The notes under the pieces: model-generated
Database searches by the model: none
The model's input: only the letters and a program-made list of their open reading frames with translations
What the model was told of the DNA's origin: nothing
Part shown: one piece after another, positions 35,486 to 44,627 of the stretch
How the letters are laid out: each line of letters begins with the position of its first letter
Position numbering within the stretch: the stretch's first letter is position 1
Translations under genes and position numbers: made by a program
Assembly: GCF_004349065.1 (NCBI RefSeq)
Contig: NZ_SMKZ01000029.1
Location: forward strand, 1 to 64,000
Length of the DNA stretch: 64,000 bases
Direction of reading: 5' to 3'
Source of the DNA: Jiangella asiatica
Lineage (GTDB): Bacteria; Actinomycetota; Actinomycetes; Jiangellales; Jiangellaceae

Positions 35486-35916
35486 CCGAGCCGATCCTCG
35501 ACGCGGTGGTCGGTGTCCAGGCCACGGACTGGCGCGGCGCCGTGCACGCCGCCTGTGCCCCGCTGGTCACGGCCGGCGCCCTGGAGGCCAGGTACCCGGA
35601 CCGTTGCGTGGCGATCGCCGAGGAGCACGGGCCGTACATGGTGCTGGCGCCCGGCCTCGCGCTGGCGCACGCGCGGCCGGAGGACGGCGCCGTCCAGCTG
35701 TGCCTGTCCGCGGCGGTGCTGAGCCGGCCGGTCGAGTTCGGCCACGACCAGAACGACCCCGTCGACCTCGTGCTGGCGTTCGGATCGCCAGACGACGCCA
35801 GCCACCTGGAGCTGCTGCAGTCCCTCGCCGAGCACCTGCTCGCCGGCCTCGCCGACGAGCTGCGGCTGGCACCGAACCGTGTGGAGGCGGTCCGGATGCT
35901 CGGCGCCGTCGCGTGA
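35482..35916 (+). CDS. PTS subunit IIA (fructose/mannitol/ascorbate type)
   Basis: 144 residues of the PTS EIIA type-2 family. The active-site histidine is in GLALAHARPEDGA (about residue 63), which is phosphorylated by HPr. It completes a IIC-IIB-IIA system as separate polypeptides. HPr and enzyme I genes are not in the window. The gene is convergent with the GH127 gene, whose 3' end is 40 bases away. Confidence 0.92.
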   Translation: MTEPILDAVVGVQATDWRGAVHAACAPLVTAGALEARYPDRCVAIAEEHGPYMVLAPGLALAHARPEDGAVQLCLSAAVLSRPVEFGHDQNDPVDLVLAFGSPDDASHLELLQSLAEHLLAGLADELRLAPNRVEAVRMLGAVA

Positions 35917-35956
35917 CGGCGGCGCCTCACGCACACCTGACACACAGAGCCTGGCA

Positions 35957-37906
35957 TCACGTCGGAAGCCACACTCGCATGGATGATGGACCGCGGTTCG
36001 CCCAGGCGTGGTACGGGATCAGCGGCAGCTCAACGGCCGAGTCGGCTTCCGATGCGTGCGTGTTCGTGCCCACCGGCTGTGGGTATGGCCACGGGCGATC
36101 CGCCGGTGCCGTTCTGTGTGCTCGCACAACGGCGACGGCGTCGGTCTCGATGGCACCCGGCGTGATGTCGGACGCGCCGGGGTCGATGTCCACGCGAATC
36201 GCGTCCAGCTCGACGCCGTCGGGGAGGTCGGCCGACTCGGCGCACAGTACGAGAGGACCGTGTTCGACCGCGACACATCCGCGCACCGCGTCGATGCGCG
36301 GATCCGCCGCGGTGAGGCGGGCGGCGACTGGCAGCGTCAGCCGGATCTCCTCGCCGGGCCGGAAGGACTCCGTGATCGCGGCGACTCCGGGCACGACCGC
36401 CCGCTGTTCGCCACGAAAGATGACGCGTGCGCCGTCGGCCCACGCGGGGATGCGAAGGGAAAGCGTCCAAGGCCGCTGCTCGTGACCCACGACGTGGATC
36501 ACCACTGTGCCGTCGTACGGGTAGTCGGAGCCCACTTCGAATGCGACGCGCCGCCCGTCCGGCAGCTGCGTGGCCACGCCTCCGGTGATGTACTGGTGCA
36601 GCTGAACACCTTCGTCGTCAGCTGTTGCCACGTAGGCGGCGAGGCTGGCAAGTGTGCGCGCGACGTTGGGCGGGCAGCATGCCACTTCGTACCAGGGCGC
36701 CCGCGAACCGGCGGCCGCGCGCCGGCTGGGCGTACCTGCGTCGGGCCCCGGCACAGGCCGCCGCTGGTGCAGTGTGTTCGCGTAGAAGAACGACCGCCCG
36801 TCCAGTGCAGGCGACGCCGCGATGACGTTGTACAGAGCCCGCTCGATGAGGTCGGCGTACTTGGGATCACCGGAAGCCAGCAGCAGCCGCCAGCTGAGCA
36901 TGACCGAGCCGACGCCGGCGCAGGTCTCCGAATAGGCCCGGTCGGGCGGCAGCACGAAGTCGTCGCCGAACGACTCGTCCTGGTGATGGGCTCCCATTCC
37001 TCCGGTGAGATAGGTGCGGCGGGCCACCGTCGTCTGCCATTGGGTGGCGACGGCCCGGAGGAGATCGGTGTCTCCGGTTTCCGTGGCCACGTCGACGGCG
37101 CCGGAGGCGAGGTACAACGCCCGGACGGCGTGGCCGCGCAACACGGTGGCGGACCGTACCGGGACGTCGTCCTGGTAGTAGGCGCGGCCGTACTCGATGT
37201 CGGCGAGCCGGGCATGTCCGCGGCGCTCCACGAACAGGGCCGCCTGGTCGAGATAGCGTTGCTCATCGGTGACCCGGGCGAATTCGGCCAGGCCGGTCTC
37301 GATGACCGGATGACCGCATAGTCCAGCGATACCGGCAGGCCCGAAGGTCCGGCAGACGTGGTCGGCCACCCGGCGAGCGACCTCGAACAGCCGGTCCCCG
37401 CCATGGGTTCGTGCCCGCGCGACCGCGGCCTGAAGGAGATGACCGTAGCAGTACAGTTCGTGGCCCCACTCCAGGTCGCTGTAGCGGGGTGGCCGGCCCG
37501 GGTGGCCGAAAGCGGTGTTGAGGTAGCCGTCGTCGTCCTGTGCGGCCGCGACGCGGTCCGCGAGTGCGGTCAGGCGGGCGTCCAGCGCCGGGTCGCCGGA
37601 CCGTGCGACCTCCCAGGCGGCGGCCTCCATGAACTTGTAGATTTCGGAGTCTGCGAACTCCCTTCCGGCGTGGCCGGACCCGTCGCCCGCGCCGTTCAAC
37701 CGATCCGGGTCGAAGTTCGCGATCCAGCCGGAGCGCTCGAGCCAATAGGCGATGTGTGGAAGGGTCGCCTCAGCATTCGTACGCTGCCGCCGAGCCCAGA
37801 ATCCACCGGTGATCCGCACCTCGCCCAGACCGAGCGGACGCAGTGGTCCTGATCTGGGCACGACCGGTCGGCCCCCGGCGTGGTCCTTGACTGGGTGACG
37901 GGACAC
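35957..37906 (-). CDS. GH127 beta-L-arabinofuranosidase-like glycoside hydrolase (DUF1680)
   Basis: 649 residues: an (alpha/alpha)6 barrel followed by beta-sandwich domains. By analogy with HypBA1, the zinc-cysteine catalytic site is complete: YSETCAG gives Glu327 and Cys329, and VACCPPN gives Cys410 and Cys411, with one cysteine as nucleophile. It should release L-arabinose from beta-linked arabinofuranosides. No signal peptide is seen, so it works on imported oligosaccharides. AGGAGG precedes GTG 37906. It is the last gene of the LacI-controlled importer operon; the ara operon at 49-54 kb would metabolise its product. Confidence 0.93.
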   Translation of the reverse strand: MSRHPVKDHAGGRPVVPRSGPLRPLGLGEVRITGGFWARRQRTNAEATLPHIAYWLERSGWIANFDPDRLNGAGDGSGHAGREFADSEIYKFMEAAAWEVARSGDPALDARLTALADRVAAAQDDDGYLNTAFGHPGRPPRYSDLEWGHELYCYGHLLQAAVARARTHGGDRLFEVARRVADHVCRTFGPAGIAGLCGHPVIETGLAEFARVTDEQRYLDQAALFVERRGHARLADIEYGRAYYQDDVPVRSATVLRGHAVRALYLASGAVDVATETGDTDLLRAVATQWQTTVARRTYLTGGMGAHHQDESFGDDFVLPPDRAYSETCAGVGSVMLSWRLLLASGDPKYADLIERALYNVIAASPALDGRSFFYANTLHQRRPVPGPDAGTPSRRAAAGSRAPWYEVACCPPNVARTLASLAAYVATADDEGVQLHQYITGGVATQLPDGRRVAFEVGSDYPYDGTVVIHVVGHEQRPWTLSLRIPAWADGARVIFRGEQRAVVPGVAAITESFRPGEEIRLTLPVAARLTAADPRIDAVRGCVAVEHGPLVLCAESADLPDGVELDAIRVDIDPGASDITPGAIETDAVAVVRAHRTAPADRPWPYPQPVGTNTHASEADSAVELPLIPYHAWANRGPSSMRVWLPT

Positions 37907-37922
37907 AGCGCCTCCTGGGTGT

Positions 37923-38738
37923 TCATTTCACGCTTCCAGCGGTCATCGCGGCGACGATGCGCTCGCTGAGGATCATGTAGATCACGACGGTCGGGGCGAT
38001 GGAGACCACGGTCGCGGCGAACGCCAGCGGATAGTCGGCGGCGTAAGTGGTCAGGAAGTACCGCATGCCCACCTGTACCGTCTGAGACGCCTCGTCCTGC
38101 GTGAGGATCGACGCGAACAGCAGTTCGTTCCAGGCGGTGATCACGAGGAAGATCCCCGCCGTTGCCGCCCCGGGCATGGACAACGGCACGACCACGCGGC
38201 GGAAGATCGCATGGAAGCTGGCCCCGTCGACCCGAGCCGCCTCGATGATCTCCATCGGCGTCGTGTCCATGTAGGTCTTCACGATGAGGAAGCCCAACGG
38301 GAAGAACAACCCGGCGTACACCAGCGCGAGACCGATGGTCGTGTTGTAGAGGCCGAGCTTGTTGACGGTGAAGAAAATCGGCGTCATCAGCGCGTTCACC
38401 GGTAGCAAGATTCCGAACAGGAGGAACCCGAACGTCATCCGGCTGAGCCGGAAGCGGTGCATCAGGGAGTAAGACGCCATCAGCGAGGCGATCAGAATCA
38501 ATGCCGTCGCCAGGACGGCGACCACGGCGCTGTTGCGCAGGAACACCAGCAACGGGTGTTCCCGAAGCGCCTCACTGTAGTTCCGGAACGACCACGACTC
38601 CGGCGGCGCGAACGGACTGCCGAACAGCTCGGCGTCGCTCTTGAACGACGACATCACGAGCCACAGCAGGGGCAGCAGCGTGATCAGGGTGAAGACGCCG
38701 AGGACGACCCAGCGGAACATCTTGCCGGCCATGGTCAT
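37923..38738 (-). CDS. Carbohydrate ABC transporter permease (MalG type)
   Basis: 271 residues with six predicted membrane segments (first at about 9-30) and the EAA loop in EAARVDGASFHAIFRRVVVP. It overlaps the MalF-type gene by four bases (ATGA) and is followed by the GH127 gene after 16 bases. As in the sulfatase operon, no ATPase is encoded here, so a shared MsiK-type ATPase is likely. Confidence 0.93.
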   Translation of the reverse strand: MTMAGKMFRWVVLGVFTLITLLPLLWLVMSSFKSDAELFGSPFAPPESWSFRNYSEALREHPLLVFLRNSAVVAVLATALILIASLMASYSLMHRFRLSRMTFGFLLFGILLPVNALMTPIFFTVNKLGLYNTTIGLALVYAGLFFPLGFLIVKTYMDTTPMEIIEAARVDGASFHAIFRRVVVPLSMPGAATAGIFLVITAWNELLFASILTQDEASQTVQVGMRYFLTTYAADYPLAFAATVVSIAPTVVIYMILSERIVAAMTAGSVK

Positions 38739-39670
38739 CGCTCCGTCCGCCGCAACGCCGCGAAGACCGCCAGGGTGAGCACGGTGCCGACGACCAGTGT
38801 GACCACGCCAGCCGCCATGGACAGTCCGTACTGGTTCGCCGTCATCATCTGGCGGTGGATGTACAGCGACAGCGTCATCGACGAGTCAGCCGGTCCACCA
38901 CTGGTCATGATGAACGGATACTCGAAGCTGCGCAGCGCGTAGCCGACGACGAAGAGCACTTGAAGGGCGATCGCCCGGCGGATCAAGGGGATGGTGATGG
39001 ACAGGTCCTGCCGCAGTGTCGAGGCCCCGTCCAGCTCAGCGGCCTCGTAGAGCTCCTTCGGGATGGTGGAAATCTGGGTGAGGAGCAGGACCATCCCGAA
39101 GCCGATGTAGACCACCCAGGGGGCCATCGTGGCCGAGAGCGCCGTGGAAGGATCGAACAGCCACGGCCGAACCCAGGACTCCAGGCCGATCGCGGACAGG
39201 GCGGAGTTCAGCAGTCCCAGGCTGACGTGAAAGACGAAGTACCACAGCATCGCCAGCGCGGTGGCCGAGATGACGTTCGGCAGGAAGAACACCGTCCGGA
39301 AGAACCGCCAGCCGCGCGGTCTGCGGGCGATCACGAGCGCGACCAGGACGCACAGCGGCGTGTGCACAAGCGTGCCAGCCGCCACCCAGATCAGTGTGTT
39401 GACGAGCGCCGTACGGAAGGCCGGGTCCTCGGCGAGACGGGTGAAGTTGTCGAACGCGACCCACTCGGGCACGCCCACGCCGGCCCATTCGGTGGTGCTC
39501 ATGCCGAACACCACCGCGAGCGGGATGGCCAGGAACAGCACGACGAGTGCTAAAGCGGGCAGGAGGTACAGCGCGATGCGCCACCGGTCGGCCACGTCTC
39601 GCCCGCCTCTGCGCTCCTTGCGGCCGGGCGGCGCCGTCATCGCCCGGGCCGGGACCAGGGCGGAGGTCAT
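38735..39670 (-). CDS. Carbohydrate ABC transporter permease (MalF type)
   Basis: 311 residues with a basic cytoplasmic N-terminus, a first membrane segment at about 33-56 (LYLLPALALVVLFLAIPLAV) and the EAA loop in YEAAELDGASTLRQDLSITI. Four-base overlaps with both neighbours indicate translational coupling within the arabinoside importer operon. An internal ATG ten codons in (39640) is a possible alternative start. Confidence 0.92.
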   Translation of the reverse strand: MTSALVPARAMTAPPGRKERRGGRDVADRWRIALYLLPALALVVLFLAIPLAVVFGMSTTEWAGVGVPEWVAFDNFTRLAEDPAFRTALVNTLIWVAAGTLVHTPLCVLVALVIARRPRGWRFFRTVFFLPNVISATALAMLWYFVFHVSLGLLNSALSAIGLESWVRPWLFDPSTALSATMAPWVVYIGFGMVLLLTQISTIPKELYEAAELDGASTLRQDLSITIPLIRRAIALQVLFVVGYALRSFEYPFIMTSGGPADSSMTLSLYIHRQMMTANQYGLSMAAGVVTLVVGTVLTLAVFAALRRTER

Positions 39671-40974
39671 TCCTGGTTCGCCTGCTGGAGCCCGGCCGCG
39701 AACTCATCAGGGCCGCGCTGTCCCAGGGCGAGCGACTCCAGCAGCGACGGCAGCTGCGCTTGTGCCCCACTGGTGATCTCGCGGCCCATCTGCACGACGC
39801 TGGCGGGCGCGGCGTTGGCGATCTCGAGGACCTGCCTCATCTGGCACGATGCGCGCTCTGCGTCCTCCGGGCCGAGCTCGGTCTGCACCGCGAGCGGGTA
39901 CTCGCCGTCGACAGCCATCCGGACCGCGCTGTCGTTCGACGTGAAGTACTTCATCCATGCCACGACGGCTTCGGTCTTCTCCTCGTCGGCCTGCTCAGCC
40001 GCGCCCCAGACGTTCAGCGAGTCGGTGACGGTATAGCCGGGCTCGACGGCACCGTCTCCCGCGGTCGGCGCGGGCGCCACCTGGACGGTGCACGGGTCCT
40101 CGACGTCGGACTGGATCGAGCTGATCAGCCACGGCCCGTCGATCACCGCGAGAGCCTGCTTGGCCAGGAAGTTGCGTGAGCTGACCGCGTAGTTGCCGCC
40201 CACGGCGTCCGGCGTCGAGAGCTCGAGCAGCCGCCGAGTGTCCTCGGCGGCCCTGCGGATGGCGTCGCTGTCGAGGGATTCGCCCGGTGCGTAGGCATCG
40301 CGGCCGCCCGCGGCGGTGGCCAGGTAGCTGAACGCGTTCATGGTGTGCCAGGCGTCGTCGGCTGTCATCATCGCCAGGCCGGCAACTCCCTCGGACTTCA
40401 GCGTCTCCGCCACGGTGAAGAAGTCGTCCCAGGTCGCGGGGAACGAGTCGTGCCCAGCCTGTTCGAGCAGGTCGCTGTGGTAATAGACGAGTGCGGGAGC
40501 CTGGTCACCGGGAATGCCGGGAATCGCGCCGTCCAGGGCGATCGCGTCCAGGTTGGCCGGGGAGAAGCGCGCCTTCCATTCCGGGTCCTCGTCGAGGTAA
40601 CGGCTCCAGTCCATCAGCGCGCCGGATTCCTCCCGGCTACGGTCGTTGGGGTTGTAGTTGTAGAGGAAGACGTCTGGTGGGTCGCCCGCCGAGATCATCG
40701 ACCGGATCTTCTGCTGCAGGGTCGGCCAGTCCGGCTCGGCGGCGGACTCGACCTGGTACTCACCCTCGTGGTCCTCGTTGAACTTGGCGATCAGCTCGTC
40801 CAGCACCTGGCCGCGGGCGACGTCGGAGGTGAAGTTGGACATGACGGTCACCGTGACCTCGCCGCCGTCGCCGCTGTCACCTTCCTGGCCCTCTGGCACG
40901 GCGCTACCGCATGCGACCAGGCCGAGCGAGGCCGCCGGGACCAAGCACAGGGGAATCAGCGTTCGTCGGCGCAT
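39667..40974 (-). CDS. Extracellular solute-binding lipoprotein of the arabinoside importer
   Basis: 435 residues. A signal peptide with lipobox LVAC puts the lipidated Cys at about residue 22, followed by a Gly/Asp/Glu-rich linker. The fold pattern is CUT1 family 1 (VTVMSNFTSD, DPPDVFLYNYNPNDRS, LVYYHSDLLEQAG). It begins one base after the glycosidase-like gene and overlaps the permease gene. From the enzymes in the operon, its ligand is probably an L-arabinose-containing oligosaccharide (inference). Confidence 0.92.
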   Translation of the reverse strand: MRRRTLIPLCLVPAASLGLVACGSAVPEGQEGDSGDGGEVTVTVMSNFTSDVARGQVLDELIAKFNEDHEGEYQVESAAEPDWPTLQQKIRSMISAGDPPDVFLYNYNPNDRSREESGALMDWSRYLDEDPEWKARFSPANLDAIALDGAIPGIPGDQAPALVYYHSDLLEQAGHDSFPATWDDFFTVAETLKSEGVAGLAMMTADDAWHTMNAFSYLATAAGGRDAYAPGESLDSDAIRRAAEDTRRLLELSTPDAVGGNYAVSSRNFLAKQALAVIDGPWLISSIQSDVEDPCTVQVAPAPTAGDGAVEPGYTVTDSLNVWGAAEQADEEKTEAVVAWMKYFTSNDSAVRMAVDGEYPLAVQTELGPEDAERASCQMRQVLEIANAAPASVVQMGREITSGAQAQLPSLLESLALGQRGPDEFAAGLQQANQE

Positions 40975-40975
40975 G

Positions 40976-43177
40976 TCATTTCCTCACGATCGGTGAGTTC
41001 AGGGGTTGGTGGTGCGGGGCCGGCTCGGCACAGGCGTCGAGGTATTTCGCCATTCCGAAGGTGCCGGCGCTATAGGGCCAGGCTAGACCGCCCCAGGTGT
41101 CGCCTTTGCGGATGAGCCCGTCGTCGGCGCCCTGGTCGCAGAACGAAATGCCTTCCGGTTGCATGCCGATGTCGGCGAACCCGTACGACCGCTCCGGGAC
41201 CGACAGCAGCTGCACCGACGAGTGCGCGATGAGCTGTGCGACGCGGGCGAACAACTGGTCGTCGGCGAGCCGGGCGAGGCGGACCAGATCCGCGGCGAAG
41301 AAGAGGGAATAGATGTCGGTCACGCCGGCGCCCCAGATGGAGTTGATGCCTCCCCAGCCGACCGAGCGGACGCCCGCGGTGGCGACCTCGGTGCCGTCAA
41401 TGTTCGGCACCGTCCAGATGGAGTGCCAGGTCACCGCCTGTGTGGCCGACCGGCGTGCCGCATCCAACCAGCGGCTTTCCCCAGTCGCCTCATGCAGCGC
41501 CAGGGCGGCGCTCATGACCAGAAAGGCTGCCTCTTTGTCGACGACGTTCGGGTTGTCGAGCGTCCCGCCGCGGTAGTCGTCCAGTGCGACGGAGTGTCGC
41601 AGGACGTACTCGCCGGCTCGAATCGCGGCGTCTCGGTATCGCCGAGCGGCCTCGGGGTGACACCCGGTCGCCTGCCGGGCGACGGCGAGCAGGAACGGGA
41701 CCACCGTCGACGTCGCCGTCTTGCCGGCGGCCGGCGACGTGCCGAACCATTCTCCGCCGGTAACCGGGTCGCCATCGGGGGTGTAGGCCCGGTACCAGGC
41801 CCCGTCGTCATCCTGATACCGGACGAAGAAGTCGGCGAGCCGAAGGCAGGCGTCCCACCAGGACGGACGCGCGGTGGTTGGGTTGTACAAGGAGATGTTG
41901 AGCAGCAGATCGGAGCCGGCCTCGGCCATCATCCGGCTGTAGGTTCCCGGCCGGCTGGATCGTCCGAGGTAGTGCATGACCGGACCAGTCGGGTCGCCGC
42001 AGGCGTACAGCGGCCGCTTTCGGCCGGTGTCCCACAACGTGTACATCCAGCCGGAAGCGGTACACATCCGATCGACGAACGCGTCCACCACGCGAGCGGC
42101 GCGCTCGGACCAGGCATCAGGGTTGTGGCGGGCGAGCATGTAGGCGACGTTGAGCTGCCGGCCGGTGAAGCCGTACTCGAAGATCTGCTCGGAACGGCCC
42201 ATCCGATGCTCGGCGAACGATGCGCCGAACGCCAAGGGGTGCGAGCCGAACCCGTGTCGCGGGTCGAAGTTGAGCGCGAATCCTGCGAACCCGTCGTCGG
42301 ATTCCCGGTAGGTGGCAGCAGCCGAATCCAACCGCACTTCGATGGAGTCTCTCAGTGGCACGGGGAGGGCGGTCGGCTCCGGCGCCGCAGCGGCCAAAGC
42401 GGCGCTGAACGCCCGGTGAGTCGCGGTCGAGAAGGTCTTCGCGGCGTCGACCCACAACCGGTAGCGGATGGTGATGTCGAGGTCCTCGCCGTCCACCGGG
42501 AAGTGTGCGGTGGCCGGGGTACCCTGACGGTCCAGCATGGCGCTGGTTTCGCCCTCGTGGTACGGCCAGTTGGCGCTCAACGTCAGCGTTTCGGGCTCGG
42601 TGGAGAAGCCGACCGAGCCGATGTCTGTGCGTTGGATGAACGCTCGCTGGCCTGGCTCTCGCTCCGGCGCTTGGTCGAAGGTGGCGGGGGTGAGTCGTTT
42701 CAGGACAATGACCTCACCCCGACGTACCTGGTGGGCCGCGACGAGCGGATAGGCTAGGCGGTGATCGGCGTAGGAGTGCTCGCGGCCATCGGTGTACTGA
42801 TCCACGGCGTAGATCAGTCCTGGCACGAACAGCCGGACCGGCCCGGGCGACGGCACCGACCATGCCAGCCGCAAGCGGAACCCGTCCGGGTGCTCCGGAG
42901 CTGGACCGGTGGCGCGGATCCGGCGGTGCAGCGTCAGCGCATCGCCGGCCGGCTCCCAGGTATCGGAGACCCGGATGGTGGCGTCCCCGTGTCGCCACTG
43001 GGCCGTACCCGTCCACCGGCCCTCGAGGGCCGAGGCGATGTGGTCGTAGCCGCTTCGATGAAGGGACCCGTCCACGCCGGCGCACTCGATGGGGTGCTCC
43101 AACGTGGCCCATGTGCCGGCTCCGCGGCGGACGTCCAGACCGGCTCCGCGCGGCGCCGGCGCGACCATAAGCGTCAC
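40976..43177 (-). CDS. Unclassified (alpha/alpha)6-barrel glycosidase-like protein
   Basis: 733 residues that I cannot place in a named glycoside hydrolase family. The N-terminal third looks like a beta-sandwich (TWEPAGDALTLHRRIRATGP). The rest is a helical barrel rich in aromatic and acidic residues (SGWMYTLWDTGRKRPLYACG, RYQDDDGAWYRAYTPDGDPV, GWGGINSIWGAGVTDIYSLF). No signal peptide, so cytoplasmic. It heads the operon with an importer and a GH127 enzyme, suggesting it acts on the same oligosaccharide. The open frame extends to a TTG at 43219, but that crosses a LacI-type operator. GGAGG five bases before GTG 43177 marks a better start. Confidence 0.8.
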   Translation of the reverse strand: MTLMVAPAPRGAGLDVRRGAGTWATLEHPIECAGVDGSLHRSGYDHIASALEGRWTGTAQWRHGDATIRVSDTWEPAGDALTLHRRIRATGPAPEHPDGFRLRLAWSVPSPGPVRLFVPGLIYAVDQYTDGREHSYADHRLAYPLVAAHQVRRGEVIVLKRLTPATFDQAPEREPGQRAFIQRTDIGSVGFSTEPETLTLSANWPYHEGETSAMLDRQGTPATAHFPVDGEDLDITIRYRLWVDAAKTFSTATHRAFSAALAAAAPEPTALPVPLRDSIEVRLDSAAATYRESDDGFAGFALNFDPRHGFGSHPLAFGASFAEHRMGRSEQIFEYGFTGRQLNVAYMLARHNPDAWSERAARVVDAFVDRMCTASGWMYTLWDTGRKRPLYACGDPTGPVMHYLGRSSRPGTYSRMMAEAGSDLLLNISLYNPTTARPSWWDACLRLADFFVRYQDDDGAWYRAYTPDGDPVTGGEWFGTSPAAGKTATSTVVPFLLAVARQATGCHPEAARRYRDAAIRAGEYVLRHSVALDDYRGGTLDNPNVVDKEAAFLVMSAALALHEATGESRWLDAARRSATQAVTWHSIWTVPNIDGTEVATAGVRSVGWGGINSIWGAGVTDIYSLFFAADLVRLARLADDQLFARVAQLIAHSSVQLLSVPERSYGFADIGMQPEGISFCDQGADDGLIRKGDTWGGLAWPYSAGTFGMAKYLDACAEPAPHHQPLNSPIVRK

Positions 43178-43203
43178 GTCCGCCTCCGCTGTTAGAAAAT
43201 CTA

Positions 43204-43217
43204 CGAAAAGCTTTTCC
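43204..43217. promoter_or_regulatory. LacI-type operator upstream of the arabinoside operon
   Basis: CGAAAAGCTTTTCC is a near-perfect palindrome (centre AGCT) lying 27 bases before the proposed GTG start of the operon. It matches the second site, CGAAACCCTTTTCG at 44393-44406, in its outer CGAAA and TTTTC halves, and fits the LacI-family operator pattern. Confidence 0.65.
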
Positions 43218-43287
43218 AAGCTGCCGACGCTAGACCCGTCACGGAAGTGACGTCAAGCGGCTGCCGGCATCGTCCGGGATCGGACGG

Positions 43288-44307
43288 TCAGTTGAGCGGA
43301 ATCGTGGAGCCCCGCTGCACGATTTGGCAGTGCAGCATCTCCACACCGGGCGTCATCCTTTCGTCGATCGCCTCGTAGAGCCGCTGAGCCGCCCGCCGGC
43401 CGAGCTCTTCCAGGCGCATGTCGACGCTGGTGAGTTCCGGACGGGCGTTCACCGTGAGCACTTCCCAGTTGTCGAAGCCGATGACCGCGACGTCATCGGG
43501 TATTTCACGGCCCTGGTCGCGGAGCACCTCCAGGCAACCTCGGGCGATCTGGTCGCTTCCACAGAAGATCGCGTCGACCGCTGGCTCGTCGGCCAGCAGC
43601 ATCCGGGTGGCACCGCGACCCCATGCCTCGGTCCACGAGCCGTAGTGGATCCGCCCACACGCCAACGACAACCCGGCCGCGTCCAGCGCTGCCTCGGCGC
43701 CCCGGGCGCGGTCGTGGGTCGCCTGGTAGCCCGGGTCGCCGGCGATGTGAGCGATCCGTTTACGTCCGCCCGTGACCAGGTGCTGGATCGCGAGGCTTGC
43801 ACCAGCGACGTTGTCGATGACCAGCGACATGTCGTCAGGATGATCCGATGGCGAATAGACGTAGACCACCGGGACCGGAAGGCCGCGGCCCAGGGACGGC
43901 CGTGGTTCGGTCCGCGAGCCGACGACGATGAGACCGTCGACTCGGCGGCTCAACAGGGCGTCCACGTGGTGTTGCTCACGGATCGAGTCGCCCCGGGCGT
44001 CGCAGAGGAACACCGAGGTGCGAGCGGCGCCGAACGCGTCCTCGACGCCCATCATGATCGGCAACGAGAACCGGCCCTCCATGTCGGAGGTGAGCAGACC
44101 GACGGTTCCGGTGCGACCGGCCAGCAGGCTCTTCGCCAGCGCGTTCGGCTGGAAGGCAAGGCGTTTGGCCACGTCGACGACCCGTTCGCGGGTCTCGGTC
44201 CGCACCCCTGCCCGGCCGTTCAGTGCCTTGGACGCCGTCGCCACCGACACGCCAGCCAGCCGGGCGACGTCGGTCAGGGTCGTTGCCCGACTCGAGCCGT
44301 TCGCCAC
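43288..44307 (-). CDS. LacI-family transcriptional regulator of the arabinoside operon
   Basis: 339 residues. The N-terminal HTH is TLTDVARLAGVSVATASKAL (about 9-28), with a hinge helix at NALAKSLLAGRTGTVGL and a periplasmic-binding-like effector domain ending in IFCGSDQIARGCLEVLRDQG. It presumably represses the downstream glycosidase/importer/GH127 operon until an arabinosaccharide binds. GTG 44307 has GGAGG five bases upstream and is preferred over GTG 44331. Matching palindromes upstream of it and of the operon imply autoregulation plus operon control. Confidence 0.92.
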   Translation of the reverse strand: MANGSSRATTLTDVARLAGVSVATASKALNGRAGVRTETRERVVDVAKRLAFQPNALAKSLLAGRTGTVGLLTSDMEGRFSLPIMMGVEDAFGAARTSVFLCDARGDSIREQHHVDALLSRRVDGLIVVGSRTEPRPSLGRGLPVPVVYVYSPSDHPDDMSLVIDNVAGASLAIQHLVTGGRKRIAHIAGDPGYQATHDRARGAEAALDAAGLSLACGRIHYGSWTEAWGRGATRMLLADEPAVDAIFCGSDQIARGCLEVLRDQGREIPDDVAVIGFDNWEVLTVNARPELTSVDMRLEELGRRAAQRLYEAIDERMTPGVEMLHCQIVQRGSTIPLN

Positions 44308-44392
44308 GGTCGCCTCCGATCGCAACTTCACGGGCCGACCGTTGGCTGGATTGGGCTTGCCTCAGCGGGCCGGTTTGCACAGTGTAGCGATG

Positions 44393-44406
44393 CGAAACCC
44401 TTTTCG
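44393..44406. promoter_or_regulatory. LacI-type operator upstream of the LacI gene
   Basis: CGAAACCCTTTTCG shares the CGAAA...TTTTC halves with the site at 43204-43217. It lies 86 bases before the regulator start and probably mediates autoregulation. Confidence 0.55.
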
Positions 44407-44627
44407 ATACTTTCACAGTACGCTTCACAGGCATTGGCTCCCGTGGCCGGGGTCGCGACCCTCGACGGCTACTTTCACCTGCGGGACTTCGCCGGCCGCG
44501 ACGAGTGACCCGGTTCGAACCCGGAGCCCCGCCTCGCACGGCCGGCTGCGGTCAAGAGCCCGGCGAGGCCCCGCTGTGCCACTTGACGATCAAGGTTAGT
44601 TGGTGCTGGTGATCTTGGCTGCAGGTG
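44407..44627. other. Intergenic tail after the amidohydrolase gene
   Basis: It contains CCCGGTTCGAACCCGG (44509-44524), which resembles a tRNA T-arm but lacks the rest of a tRNA. A weak inverted pair, GCCTCGC/GCGAGGC (44531-44537, 44563-44569), could aid termination of the minus-strand amidohydrolase transcript. No gene is recognisable. Confidence 0.4.

Noticed and set aside
33718-35916. Firm assignment of the PTS to ascorbate
   Set aside because: Family membership is clear, but no ascorbate catabolic gene is nearby and UlaA-family specificity cannot be read from sequence alone.
44505-44590. tRNA-like T-arm CCCGGTTCGAACCCGG
   Set aside because: Neither strand gives matching acceptor, D-arm and anticodon stems at the right spacing. 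The sequence is itself palindromic and probably coincidental, or at most a short tRNA relic.
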